The notes: generated by a model from the sequence alone, not told the origin. 64,000 nucleotides of DNA from Geomonas diazotrophica (GCF_018919385.1 NZ_JAHLMF010000008.1:62001-126000), one strand, 5' to 3'. Positions 17,431-26,719 are shown, counted from the stretch's first letter. Program-made: numbers and translations.

Positions 17431-18466
17431 GGGGGGCGAATAATCATTCGCCCCCCGCAGTCGCACCTTCACCTCTCACGCCATTCGGCAATGACCGGGC
17501 ACCGGCGGCCTGGCAAATATGTATTTGCCCCTACAGAACCTGCAATCTCCCGCGTGTAGGGGCGAATAATCATTCGCCCCCCCCAATCGCACCTTCACCT
17601 CTCACGCCATTCGCCAATGGCCGGGCACCGGCGGCCGGGCAAATATTTATTTGCCCCTACAGAACCTGCAATCTCACGCATGTAGGGGCGAATAATCATT
17701 CGCCCCCCCCCAGTCGCACCGTCACCTCGCACGCCATTCGCCAATGGCCGGGCACCGGCGGCTGGGCAAATATTTATTTGCCCCTACAGAACCTGCAATC
17801 TCACGCATGTAGGGGCGAATAATCATTCGCCCCCCCCCCAGTCGCACCGCCACCTCGCACGCCATTCGGCAATGACCTGGCACCGGCGGCTGGGCAAATA
17901 TGTATTTGCCCCTACAGATCCTGCAATCTCACGCATGTAGGGGCGAATAATCATTCGCCCCCCCAGTCGCACCTCCACCTCTCACGCCATTCGCCAATGG
18001 CCGGGCACCGGCGGCCGGGCAAATATGTATTTGCCCCTACAGAACTTGCAATCTCACGCATGTAGGGGCGAATAATCATTCGCCCCCCTCAATCGCACCT
18101 TCACCTCTCACGCCATTCGGCAACGGCCGGGCACCGGCGGCTGGGCAAATATTTATTTGCCCCTACAGAACCTGCAATCTCACGCGTGTAGGGGCGAATA
18201 ATCATTCGCCCCCCCAGTCGCACCGCCACCTCGCACGCCATTCGGCAATGACCTGGCACCGGCGGCTGGGCAAATATTTATTTGCCCCTACAGAACCTGC
18301 AATCTCACGCATGTAGGGGCGAATAATCATTCGCCCCCCTCAATCGCACCTTCACCTCTCACGCCATTCGGCAATGGCCGGGCACCGGCGGCCGGGCAAA
18401 TATTTATTTGCCCCTACAGAACCTGCAATCTCACGCGTGTAGGGGCGAATAATCATTCGCCCCCCC
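17431..18466. repeat. Tandem array of ~126-bp composite palindromic repeat
   Basis: Nine copies of the inverted repeat GGGCGAATAATCATTCGCCC have cores starting at 17436, 17562, 17688, 17815, 17943, 18068, 18194, 18319 and 18445, so the period is 125-128 bases. Between successive copies lie a conserved GC-rich stretch, a second palindrome GGGCAAATATTTATTTGCCC (TTT or TGT core), and arms CCCCTACA and TGTAGGGG. These arms can pair across about 20 bases to join the two palindromes. Units differ by scattered substitutions. No open reading frame or ribosome binding site fits. Single diverged copies of the first palindrome occur near 28406, 34345 and 38657. Confidence 0.95.
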
Positions 18467-18490
18467 TTCCTGCCCCTTACTGCTCAAAAC

Positions 18491-18528
18491 GCAAGAAGGC
18501 CCGGGGACTCCTTCCCGGGCCTTCTTCA
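18491..18528 (-). terminator. Hairpin terminator between repeat array and J-domain/LRR gene
   Basis: Arms GAAGGCCCGGG and CCCGGGCCTTC form a long stem. T-rich sequence follows on the minus strand, fitting termination of the 18560-19909 gene. Confidence 0.65.
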
Positions 18529-18559
18529 TTCCAGTATCGGGACGGCGTCCCCCCCTACT

Positions 18560-19909
18560 TCACCGCCTCCATTTGAAGCTCACCGTCTTCACCCCCGGTA
18601 TCGCCTGCTGGAACACGGCCAGGCCCTCGTCGGTGATGCTGTTGCCACTGCTGGTCAGTCCCTGCAGCCCCTGCATCCCCTGCAGGTAGACAAGGCCGCG
18701 GTCGGAGATACGGGTCTGGTACAGGTAGATCCTCTTCAGGTTCGCAAGGGTCGAGATGCTGAGCAGGGCCGCGTCGGTCAGTTCCGGGCCGTAGAGGTAG
18801 AGCTCCTCCAGGCCCGAGAGGTGGACGATGCTGTCCAGGTCGGCGTCGCAGACGTCGTACAGAAAGAGCGACTGCAGGTCCTCCGGACGCAACCCGTTCA
18901 ACAGCTTGAGCTTCCGGCTCGCCCCCTCTTTCACGTCCAGCCGCAGGGCCTGGTCCAGGCCTACCTGGACCGCACCGATGGCAGGCCCCGCCTTCTTCCA
19001 GGCGTTGAAACTAACGGAGTGAAGCTCGCGCAGGTACAGGCTGCCGCAGGGTTGGTCGTCCGGGAAGGAGACCACGCGGCTTTGCCTCGCCGCCCCCTGC
19101 ATGCGCCCGCGGCCCTTTTCACCCAGCAGGGCAGCCAGGCGTCGCTGGGCACGCGCGATGTTTATCTCCGCGGCAGCCACCAGGTCCGCGAAGAGATCGC
19201 TGCCGGCGGCGGCGCTTTCATCGACGCGCAGCTTGAAACGGTGCACGTAGCTGCCCCGGAGTTGCTCGATCTGCTCGTGGATCTCCCGGATCGCCTCGAC
19301 CTCGACGGCTATCTGCTTTTTAAGCCGTGACAACTCCGCCCTCAGGTCGCTTTGCTCTGCCTGTTCGGGGAAATGCCGCCGCCAGCTCCTTAAGATCTCG
19401 CGCAGGGCACGATGATCGTCCTCGGCGTAGGCCTTGTTGGCCTTCAGCATCAGCTCGTGCCGCAGCGAGCCGGCACCCTCCCCGGCCAGATCGGGGTGGA
19501 TGGCCTTGGCGACCTCCCGGTACAACGCCTTTATGTCCCGGGGATCAGACTTCCAGACCCGCCCGCGCGCCTGACCTTCTCCCCGGAAGGAGGTGCCGCT
19601 TTGGTAGGTCTGGCCATCGCGGAAATCGTCGTCGCGGCTTGGGCCGGAGCCCTCATCCTCGCCACCTTCCGCATCTTCCGGAACGTAAGCGCCGGTAGCC
19701 CTCGCGATCTCGGCCTCAAGCCTTTCCAGCTCGGCCATGCGCCGCCCCAGCGTCTGCTGGTAGTTCCGTTCGAAACCCGCGATCTCCTCGCGCAACCGGT
19801 GCAAGACGGTGGCAGCCTCGGCGTGGCGGGCACGCAGGGAAGCAAGCTCGGCGCGCTTTTGTTCGAGTTCTACTTCCTCGGAGGACCTCTGTTGATAGTG
19901 GGCAGTCAT
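18560..19909 (-). CDS. J-domain-like, coiled-coil and leucine-rich-repeat protein
   Basis: A 449-residue cytosolic protein. The first 70 residues are a charged coiled coil, followed by an acidic linker. A J-domain-like segment near residues 122-170 keeps the HPD tripeptide (DIKALYREVAKAIHPDL). Another coiled coil covers about 195-270. The last 130 residues carry four or five leucine-rich repeats of the type LSGLEELYLYGPELTDAALL. HPD suggests interaction with a DnaK-type chaperone, and the LRRs suggest a protein target. The combination is unusual. The ribosome binding site at this start is weak, and no partner gene is adjacent. Confidence 0.75.
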   Translation of the reverse strand: MTAHYQQRSSEEVELEQKRAELASLRARHAEAATVLHRLREEIAGFERNYQQTLGRRMAELERLEAEIARATGAYVPEDAEGGEDEGSGPSRDDDFRDGQTYQSGTSFRGEGQARGRVWKSDPRDIKALYREVAKAIHPDLAGEGAGSLRHELMLKANKAYAEDDHRALREILRSWRRHFPEQAEQSDLRAELSRLKKQIAVEVEAIREIHEQIEQLRGSYVHRFKLRVDESAAAGSDLFADLVAAAEINIARAQRRLAALLGEKGRGRMQGAARQSRVVSFPDDQPCGSLYLRELHSVSFNAWKKAGPAIGAVQVGLDQALRLDVKEGASRKLKLLNGLRPEDLQSLFLYDVCDADLDSIVHLSGLEELYLYGPELTDAALLSISTLANLKRIYLYQTRISDRGLVYLQGMQGLQGLTSSGNSITDEGLAVFQQAIPGVKTVSFKWRR

Positions 19910-20155
19910 AGGCGTCGCACTGTCTCAAGAATTATTTACAAACTGTCATTTTTGCCGCGACATTAGCACGACCTGAGGCAGAGTTACAAAAGATTTTATC
20001 ACACTGGCAGGAAATCTGGTTCAGGCATGAAGGAAGACAGTGCCATAAGGCAACGGCAGAGATACAAGAGAGGATCAGGTCGCAAAAGCGACCGAAAGGC
20101 AATAGATATAGCAGAGGGAGAAAAGGGCTAAGGCTATGACAGCAAGAGTCGATAT

Positions 20156-20617
20156 TCAGGGACGATCGCCGCGCATCATGCGGGTCAGCAGCCGGTCCAG
20201 AGCCGAGGCGAAACGCTGCCGATCGGCAAGACCGAACTGCGCAGGGCCTCCAAGCAGCAAGCCGTCGTTGCGCAACTCCTGCATCAGGTTGCGCATGGAA
20301 AGGCGCTCCCCCACGTTCTCCTCGGTGTAGAGTTCACCGCGCGGGTCGAGCGCAACTCCTCCGCGCTCAACGACACGGGCGGCCAGCGGGATGTCGGCGG
20401 TGATCACCAGGTCGCTCGCCTCGGCGTGCTCGGCGATGTAGTCGTCGGCGACGTCGAAGCCGGCTGCCACGCGCACCGAACTGATGAGCGCCGTGTGCGC
20501 CCGGGACAGGTCGCTGTTGGCGACCAGGCAAACCGGCACCTTTAAGCGCTGCGATGCGCGAAAGACAATCTCCTTGATGACCTTGGGGCAGGCATCGGCA
20601 TCTATCCAGATCTTCAT
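20156..20617 (-). CDS. YaiI/YqxD family protein (DUF188)
   Basis: A 153-residue protein of the UPF0178/YaiI family. The N-terminal [17 protein letters not shown] places conserved aspartates in the family-typical IDADACP motif. Further conserved elements are [10 protein letters not shown] and [10 protein letters not shown], which resemble a PIN/NYN-like nuclease active-site layout. The start at 20617 is chosen over upstream frames because the conserved region begins there, after GAGGAA. The biochemical role of the family is unsettled. It stands alone on the minus strand. Confidence 0.9.
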   Translation of the reverse strand: MKIWIDADACPKVIKEIVFRASQRLKVPVCLVANSDLSRAHTALISSVRVAAGFDVADDYIAEHAEASDLVITADIPLAARVVERGGVALDPRGELYTEENVGERLSMRNLMQELRNDGLLLGGPAQFGLADRQRFASALDRLLTRMMRGDRP

Positions 20618-20769
20618 AGACTCATTTCCTCGGTTCTGTGGCACTGCAGACGGATCTGCCGCATCCTTATCGCTGTCACGGTAAGGCACGCTACTACAGC
20701 GCGCCCCCTGTGTCAACGCGCCGGATTCTGTATACTAAGTAAAAACCTTTAAATCTAATTTAAAATATA

Positions 20770-20798
20770 TTGACACTACTGTTGCAAGGTGGTATGGT
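20770..20798 (+). promoter_or_regulatory. Cold-shock gene promoter
   Basis: TTGACA (20770-20775) and TATGGT (20793-20798) are 17 bases apart, in AT-rich upstream DNA. The transcript would have a leader of about 55 bases, which is short for a cold-shock mRNA. Confidence 0.7.
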
Positions 20799-20860
20799 TA
20801 CGCGTCCTCGAATACCCGTGGATTAAAACCAAAAAGAAGTACTATGGGAGAAGTAAGTAA

Positions 20861-21061
20861 ATGGTAAACGGCACTGTAAAATGGTTTAACGACAGCAAGG
20901 GGTTTGGCTTTCTTGAGCAGGAGAACGGCGAGGATGTCTTCGTTCACTTCTCCGCCATCAACAGCGACGGCTTCAAATCCCTCACCGAGGGCGACAGCGT
21001 GACCTTCGAAATCGTCAAGGGCCCGAAAGGTCTCCAGGCAGCAAACGTCAGCAGGGTTTAA
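20861..21061 (+). CDS. Cold-shock domain protein (CspA family)
   Basis: A 66-residue single-domain OB-fold RNA/ssDNA-binding protein. The RNP1-like motif KGFGFL and RNP2-like motif VFVHFSAI are intact, with the usual start [11 protein letters not shown] and end [15 protein letters not shown] lies upstream of the ATG. It is a monocistronic gene with its own promoter and terminator. The family melts secondary structure in RNA and aids translation in cold or stationary-phase conditions. Which paralogue it is cannot be said. Confidence 0.96.
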   Translation: MVNGTVKWFNDSKGFGFLEQENGEDVFVHFSAINSDGFKSLTEGDSVTFEIVKGPKGLQAANVSRV

Positions 21062-21088
21062 TCCCACTCACATAGCGTAGAACTTTAC

Positions 21089-21119
21089 AAAAGCCCCGGA
21101 GCAATCCGGGGCTTTTTTT
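21089..21119 (+). terminator. Intrinsic terminator of cold-shock gene
   Basis: Arms AAAGCCCCGGA and TCCGGGGCTTT flank GCAA, followed by seven T. Confidence 0.9.
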
Positions 21120-21143
21120 GTGCCCTTCCCTTTTTCAGCACCC

Positions 21144-21893
21144 TCAAGCGCCGCAGACCGGACACCCCTGCATGGACAGCGGTTTTTCCAGCCGGCACTC
21201 CCGAAGCAGCGCCTCGTCCCGAAAGATCTCCAGCGTGGGCCCGTCGGCCCGCACCACCCCCGCCGAAAGCACCACGGTCCGCTGGCAGACCTCCAGCACC
21301 ATGTCCAGGTCGTGGCTGGTGATGATCTTGCTATGGTGGAAATCCTTCAGGAGCCCGATCAGCTGCCGGCGGGCGTACGGGTCCAGGCCGTTGGTGGGCT
21401 CGTCCATGACCAGGATGTCCGGCGACATGGAGAGGACCGTGGCGATGGCCACGCGCCTCTTCTCCCCGGCGGAGAGATGATAAGGCGCCTTCGCCGCCAG
21501 GTGCTCCGCATCGACCCGGCGCAGCGCCTCGGCCACGCAGTTCTTCAACTCCCCCCCCGCCAGGCCGAGGTTCATCGGGCCGAAGGCGACGTCCTCGTAG
21601 ACGGTGGGCATGAAGAGCTGGTCGTCCGGGTCGTGGAACACCATCCCGACGGTGCGCCGCGCCTCGAGCAGGGTCGAGCGGTCGACCGGGACGTGACCGA
21701 TGCGCACCTCGCCCGAATGGGGAAGCAGGTGCCCGTTAAGGTGCGCGAGGAGCGTGGATTTCCCCGCGCCGTTGGCCCCGATCACGGCCACGGACTCGCC
21801 GTGGCTGACGCTGAAGCTTACGTCGCGCAGCGCCTCGGTGCCGTCGGGATAGACGTGGCGCAGGTGATCGATTTCCAGGATGTGGTGGCTCAT
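21144..21893 (-). CDS. ECF nickel/cobalt transporter ATPase (NikO/CbiO)
   Basis: A 249-residue ATPase. Walker A is GANGAGKST, the signature LSAGEKRRV, Walker B ILVMDEPTNGLD and the switch histidine SHDL. The ECF/CbiO-typical FHDPDDQLF follows the Q-loop region. The start at 21893 overlaps the permease stop. The C-terminus ends in CPVCGA, a CXXC pair that could bind metal, which is an added detail rather than a family hallmark. With the two membrane genes upstream it forms an energy-coupling-factor transporter for Ni2+ or Co2+. Confidence 0.92.
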   Translation of the reverse strand: MSHHILEIDHLRHVYPDGTEALRDVSFSVSHGESVAVIGANGAGKSTLLAHLNGHLLPHSGEVRIGHVPVDRSTLLEARRTVGMVFHDPDDQLFMPTVYEDVAFGPMNLGLAGGELKNCVAEALRRVDAEHLAAKAPYHLSAGEKRRVAIATVLSMSPDILVMDEPTNGLDPYARRQLIGLLKDFHHSKIITSHDLDMVLEVCQRTVVLSAGVVRADGPTLEIFRDEALLRECRLEKPLSMQGCPVCGA

Positions 21894-22702
21894 GACAGGT
21901 ACACCGTTACCAGCGTCCCGAGCAGCTCGGCGCCGTTGTACAACCTTAAGGTGATGAAGAGCGCGCTCCAAAAGAGCACGAAGACGACCTCCCGCGCGCC
22001 GAAGCGCCCCCCCTGCGCCGAGGGAAAGTCGCCCGTGAAACCACGCGCCAGCATCGCCATGTGCATCCGCTCGGCCCGCTGCCAGGTGCGCAGCAGCAGG
22101 TGCCCCAGGAGCGAGGCGTAGCTCGCGAGCCCGCTTCCCTTGCGGCCGAAGGAACGCAGCTCGCGCGCCCGCGAGGCCCGCCCCCCCTCCTCCGCCAGCA
22201 CGAACAGGTAGCGGTAGAGGAAAAGGAGCTGCATGGCGAACGCCTTGGGCATCCCAAGCCGCACCAGGGCGCGGCAGATGGAGGCGAAACCGGTGAGCGC
22301 GGTCAGGGTGAGCGCGGCACCGACGGTAAGCGCGGTGCGCAGCACGATGGAGGCGAAGGAGACCCAGCCGCCGGTGATGTCCAGTGCTCCCAGGTGAACC
22401 AGGATGCCGCGGTCGAAAAAGGGGTTGCAGATGCCGACGGCGATGGCGAAGGGGGCGACCAGGGCCACCTTTGCCGCCAGGTAACCGGCGGGAAGCCGGC
22501 CCGCAGCGACCAGGGAGACGGGGAAGATGAAGAAGGGGATCAGGGCGGAGAGTTCGTAGCGGCCGAAGGAAACGACGCAGACGATGAAAACGAGGGTAGC
22601 CAGCACCTTGGCGCGGGGGTCCAGCCGGTGCAGGGGGGTATCCCCTCCCGCGAGCCGGTCCAGCCGCTTCAAATCGAGCAATGCCCCGTGTACCGATGCC
22701 AT
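21890..22702 (-). CDS. ECF transporter T component (NikQ/CbiQ)
   Basis: A 270-residue inner-membrane protein linking the substrate-binding NikMN/CbiM to the ATPase. It has about five or six hydrophobic helices. The coupling motif ARG-type sequences occur as ASRARELRSFG near residue 170 and MLARGFTG near 225. The start MASVHGALL is preferred because the frame upstream of it runs into the neighbouring gene and has no hydrophobic or family features. The stop overlaps the ATPase start. Confidence 0.9.
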   Translation of the reverse strand: MASVHGALLDLKRLDRLAGGDTPLHRLDPRAKVLATLVFIVCVVSFGRYELSALIPFFIFPVSLVAAGRLPAGYLAAKVALVAPFAIAVGICNPFFDRGILVHLGALDITGGWVSFASIVLRTALTVGAALTLTALTGFASICRALVRLGMPKAFAMQLLFLYRYLFVLAEEGGRASRARELRSFGRKGSGLASYASLLGHLLLRTWQRAERMHMAMLARGFTGDFPSAQGGRFGAREVVFVLFWSALFITLRLYNGAELLGTLVTVYLS

Positions 22703-22739
22703 CAGGCTCCCATCCTCGCCGGCCGCAGCCGCCTTCCCG

Positions 22740-23792
22740 CTACGCCCGGGGGGGTAACGCTCCCCGGTTGCCCCTGCGCAGCAGCAGCGCCGCACCGGCG
22801 ACCAGAAGGACGGTGAGAGCGGTGCCCGCGACGCCGGCAGCCCCGCTCCCCTTGCCGGAGACAGGCAAGGGCTGCGGACCGGCCGATGCCGGAGCGGGTG
22901 TAAGGACGGGCGCGGCGGCAGAAACGGAGCGGTAGTCGGGAAACCAGGCCGTCCTCCTCTGCAGCGCCCCCAGAAGGACGGGCAAACCGGAGCGGTGCTC
23001 CGGGAGGGAGGCCTCCCCGGAAACCCTGGCTACCGACCACTCAAGCCCGTCTGGCTTTACCGAAGCGAAGCGGGACAGGCCGCCGGCGACGAAAAGGGCG
23101 CAGACCAAAAAACCGGCGAGCACCAGGCGACCGGAGGCGGCGCTTGGGGCGCTCCCCCTGGCGAGCAGTTCGGGGCGGGCCTTGCGCAGGAAGGAGACCA
23201 CGGCCAGCGTGACCGCCCCCTCAACCAGGCCGATAGCCAGGTGAATGGGCTGCATCAGAAGCAGGAATTTGTCGAGCGGGAGCGCGGAGACACCCGAAGC
23301 TGTCGTCTCCAGGACGACGCAGAGCGCACCCAACTGCATGGCGAGGAGCGCCGCGAGCATGGTCACCACCACCTCGCGCCGGCGCCCCGGCTCCGGACCG
23401 ATCAGCCGGCGATAACAAAGCGGATAGACGAGCAGTGCCGGGATCATGCCGAGATTGAAGATGTTGCACCCCAGTGCGAGGAGGCCGCCATCGGCAAAGA
23501 AAAAGGCCTGAACCATGAGCACGGAGGCGACGGTGAGGAAGGCGGCGCTGGGACCCAGCAGGATGGCGAGGAGCAGGCCGCCGGTCAGGTGGCCGCTCGA
23601 CCCGGTACCCGGGATGGAGAAGTTGATCATCTGCGCGGCGAAGAGAAAGCCCCCCAGCACGCCCATGAGCGGCGCCAGGCGGTCGTCATGCTCCCGGCGC
23701 AACCGCGCCGAGCCGAGGGCGACGCCCCCCGCGGACACGGCCCACATCGTCGCGCCTACCGTGGGCGAGAGCAGAGCATCCGCCATATGCAT
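22740..23792 (-). CDS. Fused NikMN/CbiM substrate-binding protein with PDGLE domain
   Basis: A 350-residue membrane S component. It begins MHMADALLSP, with the metal-coordinating N-terminal Met-His-Met of the CbiM/NikM family near the mature amino end. Six or seven helices (about 10-210) are followed by a linker and the motif KPDGLEW near residue 255, then a final helix near 325-345. The PDGLE domain is the NikN-type partner, so nickel is slightly favoured over cobalt. GGAGGAA precedes the ATG. It is the first gene of a three-gene operon with a promoter at 23861-23889. Confidence 0.92.
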   Translation of the reverse strand: MHMADALLSPTVGATMWAVSAGGVALGSARLRREHDDRLAPLMGVLGGFLFAAQMINFSIPGTGSSGHLTGGLLLAILLGPSAAFLTVASVLMVQAFFFADGGLLALGCNIFNLGMIPALLVYPLCYRRLIGPEPGRRREVVVTMLAALLAMQLGALCVVLETTASGVSALPLDKFLLLMQPIHLAIGLVEGAVTLAVVSFLRKARPELLARGSAPSAASGRLVLAGFLVCALFVAGGLSRFASVKPDGLEWSVARVSGEASLPEHRSGLPVLLGALQRRTAWFPDYRSVSAAAPVLTPAPASAGPQPLPVSGKGSGAAGVAGTALTVLLVAGAALLLRRGNRGALPPRA

Positions 23793-24221
23793 GATATTCC
23801 TCCGCGTACCGTGGCAGCCGCAGCAGCGGTAGCACGATTTTCATTTCAGTAACACGGCAATATATACAAGAAGCTCCGGGTGCTGTCAACGCATATGGCC
23901 GCCGTTACGGCCGCATTCGCGTATACAACATCGCACCGCCGAAGGCCTTTACCCTTGCAACACAGAACCGACTTTACCTGTTGTCATAACCAGTGGCAGG
24001 CAGCCTCGGAAGAATGATTCCATGGACTCCAGGGATATTCAAAGCAACAGGGGCCAGGTTCAGAGATTTGATGAACGTTTTTAGGTGAAATAGGTACAAT
24101 GTCCTTCTCTTTCTCCTAAAATGATGCTAATCTGCTTCGCCGGTGCTCGGGACCGTTGGCTGCGGTCAGTTCGCCGGAGCACGAGGTCCTGATTCGGTTG
24201 CTGCGCAAGGAGCGCTTGCCC
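23793..24221. other. Divergent intergenic region between Ni/Co transporter and hybrid kinase
   Basis: It holds the nik/cbi promoter and two 7-base direct repeats near its left end. The remainder, toward the kinase gene, shows no clear sigma-70 pair, no cobalamin riboswitch core and no coding sequence. Confidence 0.5.
23829..23889 (-). promoter_or_regulatory. Nik/cbi promoter with possible operator
   Basis: On the minus strand TTGACA (23889-23884) and TATATA (23866-23861) are 17 bases apart. Just downstream, overlapping the likely transcription start and early leader, lie GTGTTAC (23855-23849) and GTGCTAC (23835-23829), direct repeats 20 bases apart. Their position suits a metal-responsive repressor site such as NikR; that assignment is inference. 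Confidence 0.55.
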
Positions 24222-26615
24222 ATGACTGGTTCTGAGAAGCAAACCGTCCACTTCACCGCCAACTGCACAGTACTGCTCGCCTTCTTCGTCGCACTCTTCT
24301 TTCCCGTCGGCTACTTCGCCATCAGCTACCAATACGCCGTCGGCAGCCTCGAGACCGAGGCCGAAATAAACGCCCGCATCATTTCCGGCCTGGGCGACCT
24401 GGAACCGGCGTCCTGGCACAGCGAGGCGCATCGCCTCGACGCACTGCTCTCCCACCGCGGCGACCCGGCACAAAAAGAGAAGCATCGCATCCTCGATTCG
24501 GTCGGGAGCGAACTGGCGGCCAGCGGTTACGATCCCGAGGCCCCAGTCATCCAACGTTCGCACCCCGTTCTTTATGGCAAACAGGTGATCGGCAGCGTCG
24601 AGATCAGCCGCTCCCTGCGCCCCATCCTCAAGAAGTCCCTCCTCGTCACGGTGATGGGGCTCAGCATCGGCCTCATCGTCTTCATACTGCTCCCCTTCCG
24701 TGCCATCAACCGAGCCAACCGCCAGTTGCAGGACTCCTACAACTTCCTGCGCAAGGTCATGGAGAGCAGCGCGAATGCGGTCATCGTCCTGAAACTGGAC
24801 GGCACCATCGGCATGGTCAACGGGCGCTGCACGGAGACCAGCGGCTATACCCCCGAGGAACTTCACGGCAGGGACCTCCCCGGGCTGGTCGATCCTGAGT
24901 CGAGGGACATGGTGCTCGGGCAGCTGCACCTCGTGGCGAGCGGGTCGGCGGATATCGTTAAGTTCGAGGCGGACCTGGTCCGCAAGGACGGCGGCACGAT
25001 CACCATTGCCTGCGGGGCCACCCCCGTCTACCAGGAGGGCCGCATCGCCGGCACCGTCCTTTCCGTCGAGAACATCACGGAACGCAGGGTGGCGGTGGAA
25101 GCGCTCAAATCCGCGAAGGAGTATACCGAGAACCTGATCCAGGCCGCCTGCGTGATGATTCTCGGGCTGGACCTCAAGGGCGAGGTGACGCTCATCAACA
25201 GGACCGGCGAAGAAATGACCGGCTATAGCCAGGAAGAGCTGACCGGCAAGAACTGGTTCGAGACGGTGATGGGGGCGGAAGCCTTCTTCAAGATGTGCGG
25301 TGCGCCGCAACTTGCCAACGACGATGGTATGAACGCCTTCGAGGGTCAGATCGTGACCAAGGCGGGAGCCATGCGCACCATCTCCTGGCGCAACAGCGCC
25401 ATCGTCGAGAAGGGGGTGCGGATCGGCACCCTCTGCTTCGGCATCGACATCACCGAACACAGAAAGATCGAGGCGCAGCTCAGGCACTCGCAGAAGATGG
25501 AATCCATCGGGCAACTGGCAGGCGGCGTGGCCCACGACTTCAACAACATGCTGAGCGTGATGCTTGGCTATGCGCAGCTGAGCCTGCTCGAAGCCCCGGA
25601 AGCGACACCGCTGCGGCTCTATCTGCAGGAGATCATCAAGGCGGGGGAGCGTTCGCGCGACATGGTGCGCAAACTCCTCGCCTTCTCCCGCAAGGAGATC
25701 ATCTCCCCCCGCGCGGTGAACCTGAACGAGCACTGCCTGGAGACCGAGAAGACGCTGAGCCGCCTGATCGGCGAGGAGGTCCGCTTCGGCTTCGCCCCCG
25801 ACCCCGCACTCTGGACGGTGAAGATCGACCCCTCGCAGGTGGACCAGATCCTGATGAACCTCGCGGTGAACGCCCGGGACGCCATGCCCGACGGCGGGAT
25901 GCTCACCATAAAGACCGAGAACGTGGTCGTGGACGAGCCTTTCTGCGACTACCGCCTCGATGCAAAGCCCGGCTCGTACGCCTGCCTGAGCGTCGTGGAC
26001 ACCGGGACCGGGATGGACCGCGAGCTGATCAAGCGGATCTTCGAGCCGTTTTTCACCACCAAGGAGGTGGGGAGGGGAACGGGCCTCGGGCTCGCCACGG
26101 TGTACGGCATCGTGGCCCAGAACGGCGGTTTCGTCGACGTGGAAAGCGAGCCCGGCAGCGGCACGACCTTCCGGATCTACCTCCCCCGGCTGAGCGGCGA
26201 GTCGGAGCCCCCCGCGCAGAACCTGCCGGGGACGCTCAGCGGTACCGGGACGGTCCTGGTGGTCGAGGACGACGACATGCTGCGGGCCATGGCGACCCAG
26301 ATGCTGGAGAAGATCGGCTACCAGGTGATCCAGGCGGCGACCCCGCACGCCGCCCTCTGTATCTGCAAGGAAACCGACACCGACATCGACCTCGTGCTCT
26401 CGGACGTGATCATGCCAGACATGAACGGGTTGGAGATGGCGCGCGGCATGGCGGTCCTGCGTCCCGACACCAAGGTGCTGTTCATGACCGGCTATTCGTC
26501 CGAGATCATCGCCAAGCGCGGCATCATCGCCGACCGGGAGATGCACTACATTCAAAAACCCTTCGACATGGAAGGTCTGCATGCCAAGATCATGGAGATG
26601 CGGGCCGCCTGTTGA
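24222..26615 (+). CDS. Hybrid sensor histidine kinase (PAS-PAS-HisKA-HATPase-receiver)
   Basis: A 797-residue membrane kinase. A helix near 12-33 and another near 143-160 flank a small periplasmic domain. Two PAS domains follow (about 180-290 and 305-420). The dimerisation/phosphoacceptor segment reads VAHDFNNMLS, with H as phosphorylation site. The ATP-binding domain has N-box VNARDAMP, DTGTGMD and GTGLGLATV. The C-terminal receiver has the aspartate in LVLSDVIMPD. The ATG at 24222 has AGGAG 9 bases upstream, and the TTG at 24156 is rejected. No partner regulator gene is adjacent. Confidence 0.92.
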   Translation: MTGSEKQTVHFTANCTVLLAFFVALFFPVGYFAISYQYAVGSLETEAEINARIISGLGDLEPASWHSEAHRLDALLSHRGDPAQKEKHRILDSVGSELAASGYDPEAPVIQRSHPVLYGKQVIGSVEISRSLRPILKKSLLVTVMGLSIGLIVFILLPFRAINRANRQLQDSYNFLRKVMESSANAVIVLKLDGTIGMVNGRCTETSGYTPEELHGRDLPGLVDPESRDMVLGQLHLVASGSADIVKFEADLVRKDGGTITIACGATPVYQEGRIAGTVLSVENITERRVAVEALKSAKEYTENLIQAACVMILGLDLKGEVTLINRTGEEMTGYSQEELTGKNWFETVMGAEAFFKMCGAPQLANDDGMNAFEGQIVTKAGAMRTISWRNSAIVEKGVRIGTLCFGIDITEHRKIEAQLRHSQKMESIGQLAGGVAHDFNNMLSVMLGYAQLSLLEAPEATPLRLYLQEIIKAGERSRDMVRKLLAFSRKEIISPRAVNLNEHCLETEKTLSRLIGEEVRFGFAPDPALWTVKIDPSQVDQILMNLAVNARDAMPDGGMLTIKTENVVVDEPFCDYRLDAKPGSYACLSVVDTGTGMDRELIKRIFEPFFTTKEVGRGTGLGLATVYGIVAQNGGFVDVESEPGSGTTFRIYLPRLSGESEPPAQNLPGTLSGTGTVLVVEDDDMLRAMATQMLEKIGYQVIQAATPHAALCICKETDTDIDLVLSDVIMPDMNGLEMARGMAVLRPDTKVLFMTGYSSEIIAKRGIIADREMHYIQKPFDMEGLHAKIMEMRAAC

Positions 26616-26719
26616 TCCTTACCGCCCCCGAGATGCAAGATCCCGGCTTTGCCATGCCAGACGGCTTCTGCTAGACTGAACCGGTAGCGCCAAAGGCAAT
26701 CCGCTCTTAGGAGACAGCT

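Noticed and set aside
17431-18466. The regular array as a CRISPR locus
   Set aside because: The period is about 126 bases, the intervening sequence is conserved rather than unique, the repeats are multi-part palindromes, and no cas gene is nearby.
23793-24221. A cobalamin riboswitch before the Ni/Co transporter
   Set aside because: No B12-box-like core (GCCACTG-type) is found on the minus strand between promoter and start codon, and the leader is too short.
24081-26582. An 833-codon open frame on the minus strand opposite the hybrid kinase
   Set aside because: The plus strand encodes a clear PAS/HisKA/HATPase/receiver protein. The minus frame has no recognisable motif and biased composition.
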